Assembly (NCBI RefSeq): GCF_900106785.1
Contig: NZ_LT629839.1
Location: 42,195-106,194 of the forward strand
DNA: 64,000 bases
Source: Prevotellamassilia timonensis
GTDB taxonomy: Bacteria > Bacteroidota > Bacteroidia > Bacteroidales > Bacteroidaceae
Direction of reading: 5' to 3'
Shown here one piece after another: positions 35,052 through 43,792 of this stretch; the stretch's first letter is position 1; every line of letters starts with the position of its first letter. The position numbers were made by a program, and so were the translations under genes. Below the pieces are notes generated by a model, which saw only the letters and a program-made list of their open reading frames with translations, had not been told where the DNA came from and ran no database searches.

Positions 35052-36167
35052 TTAGCAAGATTCCTCCCTCCTCAGCGGGTAATTACCGCGCAGCCGTTCA
35101 AAGTCATCAGGGCATTCTTTCAGCGCCACACTGTCGCGCACAGGGTCATAAAGCCGCAGTTCCGGTGCAAGCAAATGCCCCACGCCCTCAGGGTAATAAG
35201 CAAACCCCTCAGGCAACTCAGGCGCCGACACCGCCTCGAAAGCAGACGCGTCCAATCCAAAATGCTCTGCCACAGCCTCCAAACTCATTCGCGTACCGTT
35301 AGCCTTGCCGTCAGCGCTGTAACCCGCAATGTGCGGTGTACCCACAAACACCATGTCAAGCAATTCACGGTCAATGCCAGGCTCATGCTCCCAAGTGTCA
35401 ATCACTGCCGTGCGCACGCGTCCGGCCTTCATGGCAGCCTTCAGCGCAGCAGTGTCCACCACCTCGCCGCGACTACTGTTAATCACCACAGCCCCCTTGC
35501 GCAACTTGCCAAAGAACTCCCGTCCTGCCAAGTGGAACGTAGGATAAGGCTGAGGCTCACGCGTCAGCGGCGTATGAAACGTCACCACGTCAGCCCTTTC
35601 AGCCACCTCGTCAAGCCCTACAAAGTCAGGTCCCGACGCCCCCTCGTGCGCGGCACGCAGCGGGTCGCAAAGCAGCACCTCCTTAAATCCCAGCCTTTCA
35701 GCCATCAGCAGCACCTGCGTGCCCACATGACCCACACCCACAATGCCCAGCGTCAAACCGCCAAACACCGTGCGGTCAAGTTCACCGCGCGTCACCCGTG
35801 CCGTAGCAGGCAGCAGTTCACCCCCCGCGCGCCAGCACCCGTGTGCAGCCAGTTGCAGCAGCACAGCCTCAATATACTGTGCCACACTGCGAGCATTACA
35901 GCCCGGGCAGTTAGTCCATGCTATGCCAGCCTCCTTCAGCCACGCCGTGTCCAGGTGGTCATAGCCAATAGTAGCCGTTGCAATAAACTGAACCTTCGAG
36001 CCTTCAAGCAGCGCCCTGTCACAGTGCGTGCGAGTGCGCACAATCAGCGCATCAGCGTCACGCACATCATCGGGACCAATTTCAGCCCCCGCCTTATACG
36101 TCACATCACCCAGCAGTTCGGCATAGCCGTGCATAAAGGGTATTTTAGAGTCAATGACCAGTTTCAT
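35052..36167 (-). CDS. pdxB: Erythronate-4-phosphate dehydrogenase
   Basis: A 371-aa D-2-hydroxyacid dehydrogenase of the deoxyxylulose-independent start of pyridoxal 5'-phosphate synthesis. It has the NAD-binding fold GIVGVGHVGTQV (near 140-151), catalytic Arg in NSSRGEVVD, a His near GTPHIAGYSADGK, and a C-terminal PdxB dimerisation domain that separates it from SerA-like enzymes. Intact and normal in length. No other pdx genes are present here. Confidence 0.94.
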   Translation of the reverse strand: MKLVIDSKIPFMHGYAELLGDVTYKAGAEIGPDDVRDADALIVRTRTHCDRALLEGSKVQFIATATIGYDHLDTAWLKEAGIAWTNCPGCNARSVAQYIEAVLLQLAAHGCWRAGGELLPATARVTRGELDRTVFGGLTLGIVGVGHVGTQVLLMAERLGFKEVLLCDPLRAAHEGASGPDFVGLDEVAERADVVTFHTPLTREPQPYPTFHLAGREFFGKLRKGAVVINSSRGEVVDTAALKAAMKAGRVRTAVIDTWEHEPGIDRELLDMVFVGTPHIAGYSADGKANGTRMSLEAVAEHFGLDASAFEAVSAPELPEGFAYYPEGVGHLLAPELRLYDPVRDSVALKECPDDFERLRGNYPLRREESC

Positions 36168-36251
36168 GTCCTTACGTCTGTTGTAGTAAAGGCCATTGCT
36201 GCCAGCATTCGCGCAGCAATGGCCTTGTTCAAATCATTATTCAATGCCACA

Positions 36252-37124
36252 TTATGGTATGGCATCAATATCCTTTTGAGTCAGTCCTGTCAGTTTTTCT
36301 ATCAAGTCATAGCCCAGGCCCTCCCTCTTCATTTTGCTAACCATTTTGTTGAGCGTCTCAACTCGTCCTTTAGCCATGCCCTCGGCACGTCCCTCGTCCT
36401 TGGCAGTATCAAGCGAGTTCTTTATGTCGCGGTAAGCCTTCAAGCTATCCTCATATTCCTTCAATTCTGTGTGGGTGAAACTTGCGATTTCGGCTTCCGA
36501 AAACAAGTGGTCAAACACCGCGTTGCGCAGGTGTGCAGGTTGCTTGTTGAGTCGGGCAAGGTTCTTCAGCACATATATCCATTTGTCATACAACGTGTCA
36601 AGCTCGTCCAGGTTCTTGTTGAATTTAGCTACTTCCACATACTTAAACCTCAGCTTCTCGTTGAACACCTTGTTGGTTTCCTTGTCAATCAGCGCCACAT
36701 CATGGCTGATAGAGTCCTTTGCAAAAGCCTCTTCGTGCATGTCAAAGTTGAGCAGAGCCACCACGTAGACGTGTGCCAGCTTAAAGTTCCAGTCCTGTCC
36801 CTTTGGAGCTTGTTCGCGTATGGGAAAGGTTGCATAATACAATGAGCGGTCCTTAAAGTAGTGCTGCTTTGCATTCTGCATCTCCACAATAAACTTCTCG
36901 CCTCGCTCATTCTCGCAATACACGTCAAAAATGGCCTTGCGTTCGGCATACACGTCGCCCACATGTTCGCTGTTCAGAAAGTGCACATCTTTCACCACCT
37001 CCTCACCATTAAAAAGCGAGTTAAGGAAACTTATCAGCAAGTCCTTGTTAGGCAGCGTGCCGAAAATGCGCTTAAATCCAAAGTCTGTAAGAAGACTTAT
37101 ATAACGTTCCTCAGTATATCTCAT
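36252..37124 (-). CDS. Rpn/PD-(D/E)XK nuclease family putative transposase
   Basis: A 290-aa protein of the PF12784-type family. The conserved start (LLTDFGFKRIFGT) and a nuclease core FDVYCENERGEKFIVEMQ, with the motif D ... ExQ, are visible, then a helical and charged C-terminus with REGLGYDLIEKLTGLTQKDI. Relatives (RpnA-E) promote recombination by DNA cleavage; many copies occur in Bacteroidota genomes. It carries no terminal repeats that could be recognised, so it is listed as a gene, not an insertion sequence. Composition is more AT-rich than neighbours, compatible with transfer. Confidence 0.88.
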   Translation of the reverse strand: MRYTEERYISLLTDFGFKRIFGTLPNKDLLISFLNSLFNGEEVVKDVHFLNSEHVGDVYAERKAIFDVYCENERGEKFIVEMQNAKQHYFKDRSLYYATFPIREQAPKGQDWNFKLAHVYVVALLNFDMHEEAFAKDSISHDVALIDKETNKVFNEKLRFKYVEVAKFNKNLDELDTLYDKWIYVLKNLARLNKQPAHLRNAVFDHLFSEAEIASFTHTELKEYEDSLKAYRDIKNSLDTAKDEGRAEGMAKGRVETLNKMVSKMKREGLGYDLIEKLTGLTQKDIDAIP

Positions 37125-37129
37125 AATTT

Positions 37130-37228
37130 GGGTTAGGGGGTTAGAGGGTTAGGAGGTTAGCGGGTTAATGGGTTAGGGGGTTAGAGGGTTAGAGGTTAGC
37201 GGGTTAAGAGGTTAGAGGGTTAAAAGAT
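37130..37228. repeat. GGGTTAG-type short-period repeat
   Basis: About ten degenerate units of GGTTAG/GGGTTAGAG/GGTTAGCGGGTTA with a 7-10 bp spacing. Followed by one arm of a family C repeat (AAAGGTTACTTTATAACC, about 37251-37268). Lies between gldN and the PD-(D/E)XK gene. Confidence 0.8.
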
Positions 37229-37310
37229 TACCATAACGTGCCTAACACACAAAGGTTACTTTATAACCTCATAACCTTATAACCTCAAAACCTCTCATAA
37301 CCTTGCTTCC

Positions 37311-38444
37311 TCAATGCCTCTGGCGGCGTACAGAGTAGCCACCACCCGACGATTTGCCGGTTGAAGCCTTAGTCTGGCGCGAACTCTTCGTCTTGGCCGG
37401 TTTGCTCTGCTTCGTCGAGCTGCCAGTCGACACCTTCGTTGTGCTTGTGCGGCGCGTGCTCGACGTGCGACGCGAAGTAGACGTGCGCCGGCTTGTGCGC
37501 GAAGCCTTGCCAGCCGCAGCTAACGAGTCAGCCGCCGCCTGCGCCAGCGAGTCGGCACGCAACTTGGCATAATAAGCACTGTCGCGACCGTAAACGTGCT
37601 CCTGCACATCAACCAGCTGCTTCTCAATGCGCTTCTGTTCGCGAATTACCGCAGAGTCGTCCGTGCAATAGTTCGACAGCAAGCGGTCCTGCAAATTCAC
37701 AGCCTTGTAAATGTCGCCCTTGTAACACTTCATTGTAAAAAAGTCGTCGGCCGACATCATAGCCGCATTATTCAGCGACGAGCCCATCAGCATCAGCTTG
37801 CCCAGATAAGGCGCAATGTCGCTCATCTTCACCCAGAACATGGGGTACTGCGCCAGCTCGCCGCCAAAGTCAGCATCGCCGCGTTTCAGCACAGGGCAGA
37901 GCGCCGTCACCTGACTGCGGAAAGTAGCCGTATGCTGGTCGTAGTAAGTGCTCTCCTTTACAAAGTAAGCCTTCACCTCGTCCGACGGAATGTCAGCATC
38001 GTTCACACGCACCTTGTCACCCTTCGACTCGTAAAAGATGTGGTAGCGGTCCATCAACTGCTTGGCCGTCACCTCGTTCTTGGCCGAAAAGTCCTCGTTG
38101 CCGTCAAGCTTATAGTCGTAAGCCTTGATTTGCTTGCGCAGCAGCAACTTAAACAAGTACGTAAACAAATTCTCGCGTCCGTCCTGCGGCGTAGTAGGGT
38201 AGTAGAGCACCGCATTCTGTTCCTTGCTCAAGTCGATGGTGCGGTACAAGTCGCGTCGCCAGGCCGCATCAGCCGGCATGGTCTGTGCGGTCGGAAACTC
38301 GCGGTATGTGCTGCCTTGCGGCGCGTTGAGTTGTTGTTCCTGTCGAGCCTGCTGTTCAGCGCGCCGGCGTGGCGGCTGGGCCTGGGCCACATCAGCATAA
38401 GCCGTGGCGCAGAGCAGCAGTACAAGGGCAAATATCTTTTTCAT
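37311..38444 (-). CDS. gldN: Type IX secretion / gliding protein GldN (PorN)
   Basis: A 377-aa periplasmic protein with a signal peptide (ending VAQAQ, about residue 23) and the GldN core (about 55-290): WRRDLYRTIDL, NAVLYYPTTP and NLFTYLFKLL are typical. In the type IX secretion machine PorN forms the periplasmic ring with PorK. The last ~65 residues are a low-complexity tail of Ser, Thr and Arg (SRRTSTSRRTSS ...) ending GGGYSVRRQRH, longer and more repetitive than expected. It starts 9 bp after gldM ends. Confidence 0.94.
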   Translation of the reverse strand: MKKIFALVLLLCATAYADVAQAQPPRRRAEQQARQEQQLNAPQGSTYREFPTAQTMPADAAWRRDLYRTIDLSKEQNAVLYYPTTPQDGRENLFTYLFKLLLRKQIKAYDYKLDGNEDFSAKNEVTAKQLMDRYHIFYESKGDKVRVNDADIPSDEVKAYFVKESTYYDQHTATFRSQVTALCPVLKRGDADFGGELAQYPMFWVKMSDIAPYLGKLMLMGSSLNNAAMMSADDFFTMKCYKGDIYKAVNLQDRLLSNYCTDDSAVIREQKRIEKQLVDVQEHVYGRDSAYYAKLRADSLAQAAADSLAAAGKASRTSRRTSTSRRTSSTRRTSTTKVSTGSSTKQSKPAKTKSSRQTKASTGKSSGGGYSVRRQRH

Positions 38445-38453
38445 GAGGTTGTG

Positions 38454-40004
38454 TTAATTTACTATTACTTCGAGACTACCGTTAAGGTTGCGCGCAATGC
38501 CGTCGGGACCGATGGCACGCACCTTCGATATGTAGAAACGCTGGCCGCGGCGCAGCTCGCGCATCAAGTTACGTTGGTTCTCGGTAAAGTTGGCACCCGC
38601 CGAGGGTTCGGGGCGGAAGTTGCCCATGCGGTCGGCAAACACCGTTTCAAAACTCAGCACCCTGAACGGGATATTGAGCAACCCGTCGTCAATGGCAGCC
38701 CCCAGGCCATGAGCACCAATAATGCTCCCCTTGGCTATGCGGCCACCCCTAAAGCGGTCGGCGCCCACCTGTATAAAGGCCGTCGGGTCGGGCAGTTTGC
38801 GCACCTGGAAGGTAAACTGGCCCATATTCTGCGCCTTGCCGTTCACCGTGCCGCTCACCGTAAAGGTCACGTGTTCGCCCACTCTGGCCGGACGTGCCGT
38901 ATACTTGCCAGGGCCGCGCTGCACAAGCGAGCCGCCCGTCATGGTCAAGTGCACACCAGCATTGCCGCCCGCAGCCGTCACACTGATGGGGTTGTCAAAG
39001 CCCGCATAGAGCACATTCATTAAGTCGGCCGCCACAGTGGCACCCGTAGGCGGTGCTATCACATTATACTTCTGCGTAAAGTTGCGGCGTATCACATCGC
39101 CCGCAGCATTAGGCATAAGTATGTAGCCCGAAAAACTGTACTGGCCCGGGCCACCCACCGTAAAGTTGTAAGAGCCGTCGGCCGCAATGCGCCGGCCATT
39201 CACATATATCTCGGGGCGCTGCGTGGTGTCGACAGCCGCCATAAATATCTTAGATCGGAACTGCTCACCGGGGTACAGCGTGGTAGCCTCGGCCGACACA
39301 TAGGCGTTAAGCTGGTTCACGCGGATATCCTTCAAATCGATGTTAGCCAGCAGCGTGTGCACCACCTCGTTCTCAGCCTTGCGCACATCACTCTGCAGCT
39401 TGGCCAGCATCGTCACCGCAGCCACCGAGGGCATCTCCTCAAACATATACTGCTGCCAGTTCTTGCCCACCGTGTTCTCGTTGCGGGGCACATCAGTCGA
39501 CAGGTTCGAGGCAATGATAGCCTTTTGCCGAGGGTCGGTCACGAGGGCCAGAATGCGGTTGCGGAACGAGTTGATGGCATCGAACAGCTGTTTGCCCTTG
39601 CCCCGTGCCGGAGCCAGCATCACGCGGTTAGAGCCCTCAAGGTCCTCCTTATTCTGCAAGTTGTCGGGGTCAGCGTCCTTGCCGTCAGCCTCACGGGCAA
39701 TGGCCATACGCAGTTCGCCGGCAAAGTTGTATAGCGAGTCGCTCATACGTTTCACCTCCATGGCCTTGTCGTACCATGGCTTCACCTTTGCCGGATTACC
39801 CTTCATGGCCTCGGCAAAGTCAGCGTAGAGCGCTTGGTTCTCCTTCATGGCATTGCCAGTGGTGCGCTTCAGGCTCTCGCCAATCATGGTGAAGCCCTTC
39901 AGCACGTCACTCGACACATTGAGCGCCAACATAGCCATTAACACGATATACATCAAGTTAATCATCTTTTGGCGTGGAGATACCGGTCTTTTCTTTACAG
40001 ACAT
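38454..40004 (-). CDS. gldM: Type IX secretion / gliding motor protein GldM (PorM)
   Basis: A 516-aa protein with one membrane helix (KMINLMYIVLMAMLALNV, about 13-30) and a long periplasmic part. GldM/PorM dimers span the periplasm in four domains and couple the proton-driven GldL motor to the PorK/N ring. Conserved features are the N-terminal VKKRPVSPRQKM and the glycine-rich mid-domain. Uncommonly, it is separated from gldL by 740 bp of repeats. Confidence 0.95.
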   Translation of the reverse strand: MSVKKRPVSPRQKMINLMYIVLMAMLALNVSSDVLKGFTMIGESLKRTTGNAMKENQALYADFAEAMKGNPAKVKPWYDKAMEVKRMSDSLYNFAGELRMAIAREADGKDADPDNLQNKEDLEGSNRVMLAPARGKGKQLFDAINSFRNRILALVTDPRQKAIIASNLSTDVPRNENTVGKNWQQYMFEEMPSVAAVTMLAKLQSDVRKAENEVVHTLLANIDLKDIRVNQLNAYVSAEATTLYPGEQFRSKIFMAAVDTTQRPEIYVNGRRIAADGSYNFTVGGPGQYSFSGYILMPNAAGDVIRRNFTQKYNVIAPPTGATVAADLMNVLYAGFDNPISVTAAGGNAGVHLTMTGGSLVQRGPGKYTARPARVGEHVTFTVSGTVNGKAQNMGQFTFQVRKLPDPTAFIQVGADRFRGGRIAKGSIIGAHGLGAAIDDGLLNIPFRVLSFETVFADRMGNFRPEPSAGANFTENQRNLMRELRRGQRFYISKVRAIGPDGIARNLNGSLEVIVN

Positions 40005-40059
40005 CTGTAGTAATGTTATTATATATTCAAATTCTTCGCTTGGCGTGGGCAGGCCGCAA

Positions 40060-40167
40060 TATCCGTTATTGCAGTATCGTATACTTTGCTTGTAGTTAGT
40101 GAGGGCTGAAAGCTATCCGTTATTGCAGTATCGTATACTTTGCCTGTAGTTAGTGCGGGCTGAAAGC
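40060..40167. repeat. 54-bp tandem duplication upstream of gldM
   Basis: Two 54-bp units (40060-40113 and 40114-40167), nearly identical, containing CCGTTATTGCAGTATCGTAT and GGGCTGAAAGC. They lie 55 bp before the gldM start and include the palindrome-like GTATCGTATAC. The second unit runs into family D copy 1. They could carry a duplicated promoter or operator. Confidence 0.8.
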
Positions 40168-40378
40168 CCAATGTAGCACATAGCCCAGGGCAAGCGTAGC
40201 GACACCCTGGGTGTCCTGTGTTGGAGCAGTCGCGCCCTGTAAGGGCAAAAGCCTTAATTATGTACACCCTTGCCGCTCTATCTATGCTTTTGCCCTTACA
40301 GGGCGCGTCAATAGGTGCTGTGGGTGTAACCCAGGGTGTCGCTTCGCTTGCCCTGGGCTATGTGCTCCACTGGGCCTT
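40157..40378. repeat. Family D nested inverted repeat, copy 1
   Basis: Concentric pairs: GGGCTGAAAGCCCAAT/CACTGGGCC, CACATAGCCCAGGGCAAGCG/CGCTTGCCCTGGGCTATGTG, ACCCTGGGTGT/ACCCAGGGTGT and GCGCCCTGTAAGGGCAAAAG/CTTTTGCCCTTACAGGGCGC. It sits in the gap between gldL and gldM. Related repeats are found in many Bacteroidota sequences as far as I recall; their role is unknown. Confidence 0.85.
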
Positions 40379-40463
40379 TATTGACATCATCGGCTGCGGC
40401 TCAGCAATTCAAGCAAGCTTGATTGCATTCGCCTTGCACGATGATTCAGCCCGCCTTTCAAGC

Positions 40464-40711
40464 ACGTCACGGCGTCAGCCACATCAGCATATCAGCCCAT
40501 TAGCATATCAACCCATACTCCTCGGCGTCTGCCCTTATGTTCTTGCGGCCACGCAGACGTTAGTCCGTGGCCGTCCGCCGCGCAGCGGCCTTATGTCCTT
40601 ATGCGCTTATGTCCTTATGTTTCCCGCGTTAGCGGCAGCCATGCCACGCTACGGCGTCAGCCCTTATGTTTCTTATGTAGCTTATGTTCTTATGTCCCCG
40701 CGCTAAGCGCA
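40464..40711. repeat. Family B element, partial (copy 5)
   Basis: One arm only, with GGCGTCAGCC, GGCCACGCAGACGTTAGTCC, GCCGCGCAGCGGCC and CCGCGTTAGCGGC modules plus CTTATGTCCTTATGT runs. The mirror arm is absent, so it would not form the giant hairpin. Fills the remaining gldL-gldM gap. Confidence 0.83.
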
Positions 40712-40745
40712 AAGAAAAGAACAACGTCACATCAACATGCCCGAT

Positions 40746-41759
40746 TTACTCTGCCTGCTTCGGCATATTCACCGCCATGGCGTCAATCATGCGGCGGTAC
40801 ACACCATTAAGCTCCTCAATGCGTTTGGCCAGCTGGCGCGTTTCCTCATTGATTTGTTCGATAGTGCCCACCTGCTTGCTGATGCTCTGAAAGTGCAAGT
40901 CATAAGTCTTGTTGATAGCCGTAAGCGTGCGGTTGAGCTGCGCCATCTCCTCGCTGTCGTGAGCCAGACGTGCGCTCTGCTCGTCCACCTTGGTAAAGGT
41001 GTCGGCCAATGTGTGCAACTTGGCAATGTATGCCTGCGTAGCCTCCTCCATTTCGGGCGAGAGCACCGCCTGTGCGCGACGCAGCAGCTCATCGTTTGCC
41101 AGCCGTATGATTTCGGCCAACCGTTTGGCCTCGGCGTCAAAGGGCTGGGCACCAGCCGGTGTGGCAGCCGCAATGGCAGCTTGTGCCGCCTCGGCCGCAT
41201 TCGGTGCCGCCGCAGCAGTAGCAGCCGCCGTTTCGGGCGCAGCAGCAGTACCACCCCCGTCAACAGTAGCAGATGTAGCAGCGGCACTCGGTGCAGCGGC
41301 AGCAGCAGCGCCACCACCCACAAACACCACACCACTCACGCCCTGAGCCACAGGTTGAGCCGCAGCAGCAGCAGGTTGAGCCGCAGGCTGAGAAATCGCC
41401 TCATCAGCTGTCGTATCCTCAATGGTATCCTCGTCAGTGTCGTCAGCCTCCTCGTCGTCATCATCGGTCAAACCGAGTCGTGCCGCAATCTCCTCGTCAG
41501 TCTCATAGTCGTGCGGCAGTTCCTTGCCAATCTCATCCTTATCGAAGGGGCGGTCAAAGGCCGAGAGGAAGAACACCACAACCTCGGTGCCCATACCCAT
41601 AAAAAGCATAAAGTTGCCGCCCGGCAGGTGAGTCAGTTTGAACAGCGCACCAAGAATTACGATTGATGCACCCCACGAGTAGGCATAATTAAGGAACGTC
41701 TGTCCGGGCACACTATCCATCCAGTGTTGCAAGCGGACTACTATGTTAATCTTGCTCAT
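40746..41759 (-). CDS. gldL: Type IX secretion / gliding motor protein GldL (PorL)
   Basis: A 337-aa inner-membrane protein with two helices in the first ~75 residues (LNYAYSWGASIVILGALFK and FMLFMGMGTEVVVFFLSAF); the second carries the conserved membrane Glu of the proton-driven motor. The cytoplasmic part has a region of acidic residues (about 85-125), then an Ala-rich low-complexity stretch (about 130-205), then a helical C-terminus. Overlaps gldK by one base. Confidence 0.93.
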   Translation of the reverse strand: MSKINIVVRLQHWMDSVPGQTFLNYAYSWGASIVILGALFKLTHLPGGNFMLFMGMGTEVVVFFLSAFDRPFDKDEIGKELPHDYETDEEIAARLGLTDDDDEEADDTDEDTIEDTTADEAISQPAAQPAAAAAQPVAQGVSGVVFVGGGAAAAAAPSAAATSATVDGGGTAAAPETAAATAAAAPNAAEAAQAAIAAATPAGAQPFDAEAKRLAEIIRLANDELLRRAQAVLSPEMEEATQAYIAKLHTLADTFTKVDEQSARLAHDSEEMAQLNRTLTAINKTYDLHFQSISKQVGTIEQINEETRQLAKRIEELNGVYRRMIDAMAVNMPKQAE

Positions 41760-43207
41760 TATTTCTTCTTCTTGCCATTGTTAGTTGCACTTGTCGTGTT
41801 AGCCTTCGACCTCACGCAGCGGAAACCGATGTACGAGCGCGGCTGGTTTTGATACTCCCACGTGCGCCATGCCGAGCGAATGTACGACATGGGGTCCTTC
41901 CACGAACCGCCGCGCACACTCTTGCGCTTCAGCACATAGGGGTCCTCCTTGGCAGCGTTGTAAGCCAGTTGCGGATTGAGGTCGGCCATGGCGTCCACAC
42001 CCGCCTCGGTGTACACCGTGCTGGTCCATTCAGCCACATTGCCCGCCATGTCGAACAAACCGTTAGAGTTGGCGCCATAGATGCCCACGCGCGAGGTAAT
42101 AAGGTTGCCGTCGTCGGTATAATTGCCGCGGTCGGGCTTAAAGTTGGCATAGTAGCAGCCGTCCTGGCTCTTCGACTCCATGCCCTGCCACGGATAGGGG
42201 TTACCCTCCTTGCCGCGTGCAGCATATTCCCACTCCACCTCGGTAGGCAGGCGGTAGCGCTGAATAAATTTGGCCTGTGGCCCCATGCCCTTGAGCAGAT
42301 AGTTGGTGCGCCAGGCGCAGAAAGCCTCGGCCTGCTCCCACGACACGCCCACCACGGGATAGTCGTTGTAGTTGGCCGACGAAAAGTAAAGCTTCATGTA
42401 CTGCTCGTTGTTGGCATTCGAAAAGTCGTTCACCCACACCGTCGTGTCGGGGTACACAGGCACGATGTAAGTGTTCAGAAAGTCGTAAAGACTCGATAGC
42501 GGCCGTTCGATAGTCTGTCGCACAATCTGTCCGTTATCGTCCACATAAGCCGTATCCTTCGATATCATCACCACCTCGTCGGGGTCGGTAGGGTGGTCGG
42601 TGTTGAGCGAGCGCTCCTTAGGGTCGAGCCGGTATTTGCGCAGTGCAGCCTTTTCGTAGTCAAACACCTCGTAGCGGTAGTTAAGCTGTTTGGTGTCAAT
42701 CATGCGCGTGCCGTCAATGGGGTGCGTGTAGTACACACTGTTAATGGCGCGTTCTTGGTCCTCGTTAGGTTTGCGCGGCAGCGGTTTAGCCCAGTTAAGG
42801 TGCGGTTTCACGGGGTCGCCGTTTCTGTCCACCTCAATTTTGTACGTTTCATCGCCGCCATATTGCGGGTCGGCCAGTCTTTCGCGAATGATGGAGTCGC
42901 GCACCCACTCCACAAACTGTCGGTACATGCCGTTAGTCACCTCGGTTTGGTCCATCCAGAACCCGTCCACCGAGATGTCCTTTTGTGATGTCACCGTGCC
43001 CCACAGCGAGTCATTCTTTTCGAGACCCACCTTCAAGTAGCCGCGTTTCACCTCCACCATGCCGTATGGTGTCGGTTCGTTAAACGAGGCACCGCGTGCG
43101 CCGGTCACCTCGCCGCCGCTCATCATGGCCCTGCCGCTGCCCATGCACGATGCCATCAGGCCGCACAGGGCAAGAGCCGCGAGTATATTTGCTATTTTGT
43201 GTAACAT
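41759..43207 (-). CDS. gldK: Type IX secretion / gliding lipoprotein GldK (PorK)
   Basis: A 482-aa lipoprotein (lipobox MASC, Cys21) with a formylglycine-generating-enzyme/sulfatase-modifying fold. Conserved parts are VDGFWMDQTEVTNGMYRQFV, PVVGVSWEQAEAFCAWR, YRLPTEVEWEYAARG, NGLFDMAGNVAEWT and the end RSYIGFRC. In this family the fold is structural: PorK forms the periplasmic ring with PorN on the outer membrane. First base of gldL overlaps its stop. Confidence 0.94.
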   Translation of the reverse strand: MLHKIANILAALALCGLMASCMGSGRAMMSGGEVTGARGASFNEPTPYGMVEVKRGYLKVGLEKNDSLWGTVTSQKDISVDGFWMDQTEVTNGMYRQFVEWVRDSIIRERLADPQYGGDETYKIEVDRNGDPVKPHLNWAKPLPRKPNEDQERAINSVYYTHPIDGTRMIDTKQLNYRYEVFDYEKAALRKYRLDPKERSLNTDHPTDPDEVVMISKDTAYVDDNGQIVRQTIERPLSSLYDFLNTYIVPVYPDTTVWVNDFSNANNEQYMKLYFSSANYNDYPVVGVSWEQAEAFCAWRTNYLLKGMGPQAKFIQRYRLPTEVEWEYAARGKEGNPYPWQGMESKSQDGCYYANFKPDRGNYTDDGNLITSRVGIYGANSNGLFDMAGNVAEWTSTVYTEAGVDAMADLNPQLAYNAAKEDPYVLKRKSVRGGSWKDPMSYIRSAWRTWEYQNQPRSYIGFRCVRSKANTTSATNNGKKKK

Positions 43208-43315
43208 ACAGTAGTTGTAAGTACTAATGGTATTTATGTGTATTATAATATTACCTAAGTCTTGGATATGGCCAGGGCAGATAGAAATCGCTCATGTCTT
43301 TAACATGGTCAAGAC

Positions 43316-43513
43316 GGGCTGAAAGCCCAATTCTTACATAGCCCAGGGCAGCGCCCTGGGTGAATTTGAGCAAGGCTGTGACGCCCTGTAAGGGCAGAAG
43401 TAAAAATACTTCATTGTACTTTTGCCCTTACAGGGCGTGTAGCTTGGCATGTGGGTAACCCAGGGTGCCGCTTCGCTTGCCCTGGGCTATGTACTCCATT
43501 GGGCTTTCAGCCC
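43316..43513. repeat. Family D nested inverted repeat, copy 2
   Basis: The same concentric design as copy 1 but more perfect: GGGCTGAAAGCCCAAT/ATTGGGCTTTCAGCCC, TACATAGCCCAGGGCA/TGCCCTGGGCTATGTA and ACGCCCTGTAAGGGCA/TGCCCTTACAGGGCGT. It lies between gldK and porP. Confidence 0.9.
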
Positions 43514-43572
43514 GCGCAGGGTGTTTTGCCAATCTACCCATCTACTCATCAGCGAGCACAGTTCGTTTCGCT

Positions 43573-43770
43573 CGCTACGGCGTCAGCCCTTATGTTTCTT
43601 GAGGCCACCCGGACGTTAGTCCGTGGCCGTCAGCCGCGCAGCGGCCTTATGTGTATCTTATGTAAACTTATGTTCTTATGTTCCCGCGGTAAGCGGCAAG
43701 CACGAACGTCATATCTTATGTCCTTATGTCCTTATGTCTCCCGCGTTAGCGGCTGTCAAGCTACGCTACG
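43573..43770. repeat. Family B element, partial (copy 6)
   Basis: One arm only: CTACGGCGTCAGCCC, GGCCACCCGGACGTTAGTCC, GCCGCGCAGCGGCC, CCCGCGGTAAGCGGC and CCGCGTTAGCGGC with CTTATGTCCTTATGT runs. It directly follows family D copy 2, as copy 5 follows family D copy 1. Confidence 0.85.
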
Positions 43771-43792
43771 AGCCAATTAACACGCAAGCCCG

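Noticed and set aside
34923-36845. 640-aa plus-strand open frame across a repeat and opposite pdxB
   Set aside because: It begins in family B repeat DNA and continues antisense to pdxB and the PD-(D/E)XK gene; it has no start context or recognisable motif.
37130-37228. True telomere or linear replicon end
   Set aside because: The repeat is short, degenerate and internal to ordinary chromosomal genes.
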